A stretch of 6,899 nucleotides of DNA from Nitrososphaerales archaeon TH5895 (GTDB lineage: Archaea; Thermoproteota; Nitrososphaeria; Nitrososphaerales; Nitrososphaeraceae), in the NCBI GenBank assembly GCA_014523695.1, contig JAATVS010000051.1, positions 1 through 6,899 of the forward strand. The letters run 5' to 3'. Both the position numbers and the translations under genes were made by a program. Under the pieces are notes generated by a model, which saw only the letters and a program-made list of their open reading frames with translations, was not told the DNA's origin and did not search any database. Positions within the stretch are counted from its first letter, which is position 1. Each line of letters starts with the position of its first letter. Of this stretch, positions 4,678 through 6,899 are shown in pieces.

Positions 4678-6459
4678 CTAGTTCAACCCAACCTTCTTCT
4701 CTTGTATATATTCTTGTACTTCATCTACAAGAGATAGGACATTGCGGACAGGCAACGTAAACGTAAGCGTAGCTCCTATGCCATCAGCATTATTTTTAGC
4801 CCATATTTTGCCACCATGAGCTTCTACAATATTTCTGCATATGAACAGACCTAGGCCAGTGCCTTCATTAGATTTTGATGCAAATTTTGCGAATAATTGT
4901 GGTAATATTTCGGGATCGACCCCTGTACCACTGTCCTTTACACTAACAGTAACGTCAGCCCGACTACCACCTTTATTTGACGTTGTTGCCGTAATGCTAA
5001 CAGTTCCCTCATTTGTAAATGTAATGGCATTATTTACTAGATTGCATATGACCTGATAAATTCTATTTTGATCTGCTACTATCATTAGGTTATTGCTGTT
5101 ATTATCTGACTCTGTTGTATCATCATACAAAGATAATAGTTCTATGCCTTTACCACTGACATACACATTATGAATGCGAATTTCATTCTGATATTCTTGT
5201 ACTACTGCATTGATCACGTCTTTGAGGTTGAATCTTTCTTTGTTTAGTTTAAGTGTCTTGGTCTCTATTCTGGTAACATCAAGTATATCTTCTGTTAGCA
5301 GTCGAAGTCTCTTTGCATTTCTGGCAATGACATCAAGCATTTCATCTTCCTCTGTTGTATCATTTGCTCTCCGACGGCTGCTAGCTCTAGAACGAAGAAC
5401 CTCAGAGAGACTAATTATTGGTTGTAAAGGATTACGTAACTCATGAGCAACTACGGTGATAAACTCTCTTTGGGCTATATTATGAATTCTTGCTTCGTCA
5501 TACAGTCTTGTTACCTGTTCATATCGTTCGCTTTTTTTCCAGAGTGCTTCGAATATAGAAGCATAGCCCAATACTGTTAGCTTGCTAGTCGAATAGCTTG
5601 CCAATCCCATAGCTTCATATGACGTTTCTTTGCTGTCGTCTTTTAGCTCAGCTACCAAGGAGAACTTTTTGTCTACAACAAGAATTGTCATTCTCGTCTG
5701 TATTAAAGGTTCAATATTTCTTATTTCAATCTCTTCTATAGGTCCAGTTTTCTTATGCCAGTCCTTTATATCCTGATTTATTGATGTGAGAATCTTAACT
5801 CTGACCTTACGTAACAGTGCAGCTCCAAGAAGTAAGTCCATACTTCCCATCTTTTGCTGTCGAAGGAATGAACCAGATGCAGCAAACATTATCAAGATCT
5901 CATCTTTGGCTGATTTTATTAGCTTGAATGCGAGTCTTTGTATCTCATAAGGATCTCTTAATGTTTCTATTACATCTGGTATGACACCTTCTTCCAGTTC
6001 TCTGATTCTATATTCTGCTGGTATTGCCCTATTCCAAAGGCTATCGAAGAGGTATTGCTGTGCTACTACTAGCCCCTTGATGGTGCTATATATGGCATGC
6101 TTGACTGGTTCTGACTCTTTCTCAATAGCATGCGCTACCAAGTAAGCACCTTCGCCATCTTCTATAGCAAAGTTTCCTTTGACTCGATTTATATGACGCA
6201 TCTGTAGATGTTTTATCTGCAAGATTTCTTTACAATAAGAAAGATTCTCTTTCCTTATGTCGGTCAAATACCTTACTCTCACTCCTCTTTCCCCCAATCT
6301 CAGACAAGCCTGCCTTACTGGTTCGATTGTGATTACCCTCGATGGACCAAGATAATCATAGCAGCCATCAAGTTTTTCTTGTGTTGCCTCCAAACGATCT
6401 AACATAAACTTGAGGATATTCTCAGCACCGTCCAACACATCAGTTTTCTCCTCAATCAT
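4678..6459 (-). CDS. Soluble sensor histidine kinase with long N-terminal sensor region
   Basis: This 593-aa protein has no membrane helix, so it is a cytosolic sensor kinase. Residues 1-150 form an alpha/beta N-terminal domain (VITIEPVRQACLRLGERGVRV around 42-62). Residues about 155-310 form a second domain of PLD/TrmB-sensor-like type (SAKDEILIMFAASGSF at 183-198; VRVKILTS at 219-226). HisKA follows: REFITVVAHELRNPLQP at 331-347 with the phosphorylated H339. The ATPase has an N box around DQNRIYQVICNLVNNAITFT (463-482), G1 DSGTGVD (509-515), F box FAKF (523-526) and G2 GTGLGL (533-538). All key residues are present, so it should autophosphorylate and pass phosphate to a response regulator, which is not in this window. 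The architecture is typical of the many kinases of soil Thaumarchaea. ATG 6459 is the first start after an in-frame TGA; AAGGTAG upstream is a weak ribosome site. The signal sensed is unknown. Confidence 0.95.
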   Translation of the reverse strand: MIEEKTDVLDGAENILKFMLDRLEATQEKLDGCYDYLGPSRVITIEPVRQACLRLGERGVRVRYLTDIRKENLSYCKEILQIKHLQMRHINRVKGNFAIEDGEGAYLVAHAIEKESEPVKHAIYSTIKGLVVAQQYLFDSLWNRAIPAEYRIRELEEGVIPDVIETLRDPYEIQRLAFKLIKSAKDEILIMFAASGSFLRQQKMGSMDLLLGAALLRKVRVKILTSINQDIKDWHKKTGPIEEIEIRNIEPLIQTRMTILVVDKKFSLVAELKDDSKETSYEAMGLASYSTSKLTVLGYASIFEALWKKSERYEQVTRLYDEARIHNIAQREFITVVAHELRNPLQPIISLSEVLRSRASSRRRANDTTEEDEMLDVIARNAKRLRLLTEDILDVTRIETKTLKLNKERFNLKDVINAVVQEYQNEIRIHNVYVSGKGIELLSLYDDTTESDNNSNNLMIVADQNRIYQVICNLVNNAITFTNEGTVSITATTSNKGGSRADVTVSVKDSGTGVDPEILPQLFAKFASKSNEGTGLGLFICRNIVEAHGGKIWAKNNADGIGATLTFTLPVRNVLSLVDEVQEYIQEKKVGLN

Positions 6460-6553
6460 TTCTTCTGCTACCTTTTTTGTCCTTTTAGTTTTTTTGCAGG
6501 TTCAGTTCTACGGGGTCAGGATGTGTTAACAATCCTAAAACCGTCAAAGTTAT

Positions 6554-6577
6554 TGATATATACACAGTGTATATGTA
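6554..6577. promoter_or_regulatory. Shared divergent promoter region with 17-bp inverted repeat
   Basis: ATATACAC (6558-6565) and GTGTATAT (6567-6574) form a perfect inverted repeat around one A. Read to the left it gives TATATATC (6561-6554), a TATA box for the kinase with a predicted leader near 70 nt. Read to the right it gives GTATATGTA (6569-6577), a TATA box for the right-hand unit. Symmetric TATA elements on both strands suggest joint control by one factor, or simply paired promoters. Confidence 0.45.
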
Positions 6578-6651
6578 TGTAAAGAGGTATTATAGTCTTC
6601 TTCTCAAAGCAATCCTTCTGAGAGGAGAGAAGAGTTGATAAATTATCTTAC

Positions 6652-6780
6652 ATGTGTGATTGCACCGGAGAGTTTAAGGAATGGAAAATTATGCGAAGTT
6701 TATTAACTAACGAAGGGTGTAGAAATTTATATGATGAATCTCTTCAAAGAGGCTGCACGAGAGTAAGAAATGACTACTGA
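6652..6780 (+). CDS. 42-aa micro-ORF overlapping the next gene
   Basis: ATG 6652 to TGA 6778-6780 encodes a peptide starting MCDCTGEFKEWKIMRSLLTN, with Cys at 2, 4, 23 and 35 and a basic end (RGCTRVRNDY). Its last 11 nt overlap the ATG of the downstream gene in another frame, as in translationally coupled genes. A GGAG (6624-6627) is too far upstream (24 nt) to serve as its ribosome site, so initiation would have to be leaderless or weak. The predicted transcript start near 6600 leaves about a 50-nt leader. No family is recognised; a chance ORF in the leader of the next gene is a real alternative. Confidence 0.35.
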   Translation: MCDCTGEFKEWKIMRSLLTNEGCRNLYDESLQRGCTRVRNDY

Positions 6781-6899
6781 AGTGAACAAGGTTATAAGTG
6801 AATTATATGGCGCACTAGTAGGCTTTCCAAGTAACGAAGAAGAACGCTTTCAGAAAATTATCTCAAACTGGAAAGACATCAAGATAGATGATACATTGC
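6770..6899 (+). CDS. N-terminus of an unrecognised protein, cut by the right edge
   Basis: ATG 6770 opens a frame that runs off the window after 43 codons. It begins MTTEVNKVISELYGALVGFP and continues with charged, helix-prone residues (SNEEERFQKIISNWKDIKIDD). There is no signal peptide. A weak GAGAG lies about 10 nt upstream (inside the overlapping micro-ORF). It is divergent from the histidine kinase and may share its control region, so it could be functionally linked, but the visible part is too short to name. Confidence 0.6.
   Translation, partial: MTTEVNKVISELYGALVGFPSNEEERFQKIISNWKDIKIDDTL

Noticed and set aside
4841..5446. + strand open frames inside the histidine kinase
   Set aside because: They are antisense to an intact, fully motif-supported kinase gene.
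6208..6402. 64-codon + strand open frame
   Set aside because: Antisense to the N-terminal domain of the histidine kinase.

Overview
The window looks like part of an AT-rich archaeal chromosome, most likely an ammonia-oxidising Thaumarchaeon (Nitrososphaeria, of the Nitrososphaera/Nitrosocosmicus kind). This is inferred from several traits. Genes have short leaders with archaeal BRE/TATA-like promoters, and transcription units end in oligo-T tracts. The window carries a large soluble histidine kinase with a long N-terminal sensor region, a one-helix zinc-ribbon protein, a relic secretory protein whose signal peptide ends in VYAQ, and wide gene-poor stretches. No rRNA, tRNA, CRISPR array or intact mobile element was found.

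Left part (1-1461): the tail of an unrecognised gene is followed 14 nt later by a 92-aa DUF3303-like protein, both on the + strand and probably one transcript. A SnoaL/DUF4440-type NTF2-fold protein and a 59-aa cysteine-rich mini-protein lie on the - strand.

Middle (1462-3737): this is gene-poor and decayed. It holds two micro-ORFs with good ribosome sites (1745-1816 and 2102-2233). The second has an 11-bp perfect hairpin across its stop codon. Next is the relic of a secreted HtrA/DegP-type serine protease on the - strand (3055 down to about 2656). It is broken by at least three frame changes and runs in frame into the tail of an unrelated protein, giving a 113-codon chimeric ORF. Between 3056 and 3737 there is only non-coding or decayed sequence.

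Right part (3738-6899): an unrecognised + strand gene (ending 4190) converges on a small membrane-anchored zinc-ribbon protein (- strand). Beyond it lies a 593-aa histidine kinase (- strand, 6459-4678), the only large intact gene. Its promoter region is shared with a divergent + strand unit: a 42-codon micro-ORF that overlaps the start of a gene cut by the right edge. A 17-bp inverted repeat carrying TATA-like sequence on both strands sits between them.

No clear multi-gene system is visible. The strongest unusual signals are the decayed and fused protease locus, the unannotated small proteins, and the palindromic regulatory sites around the kinase and zinc-ribbon genes.
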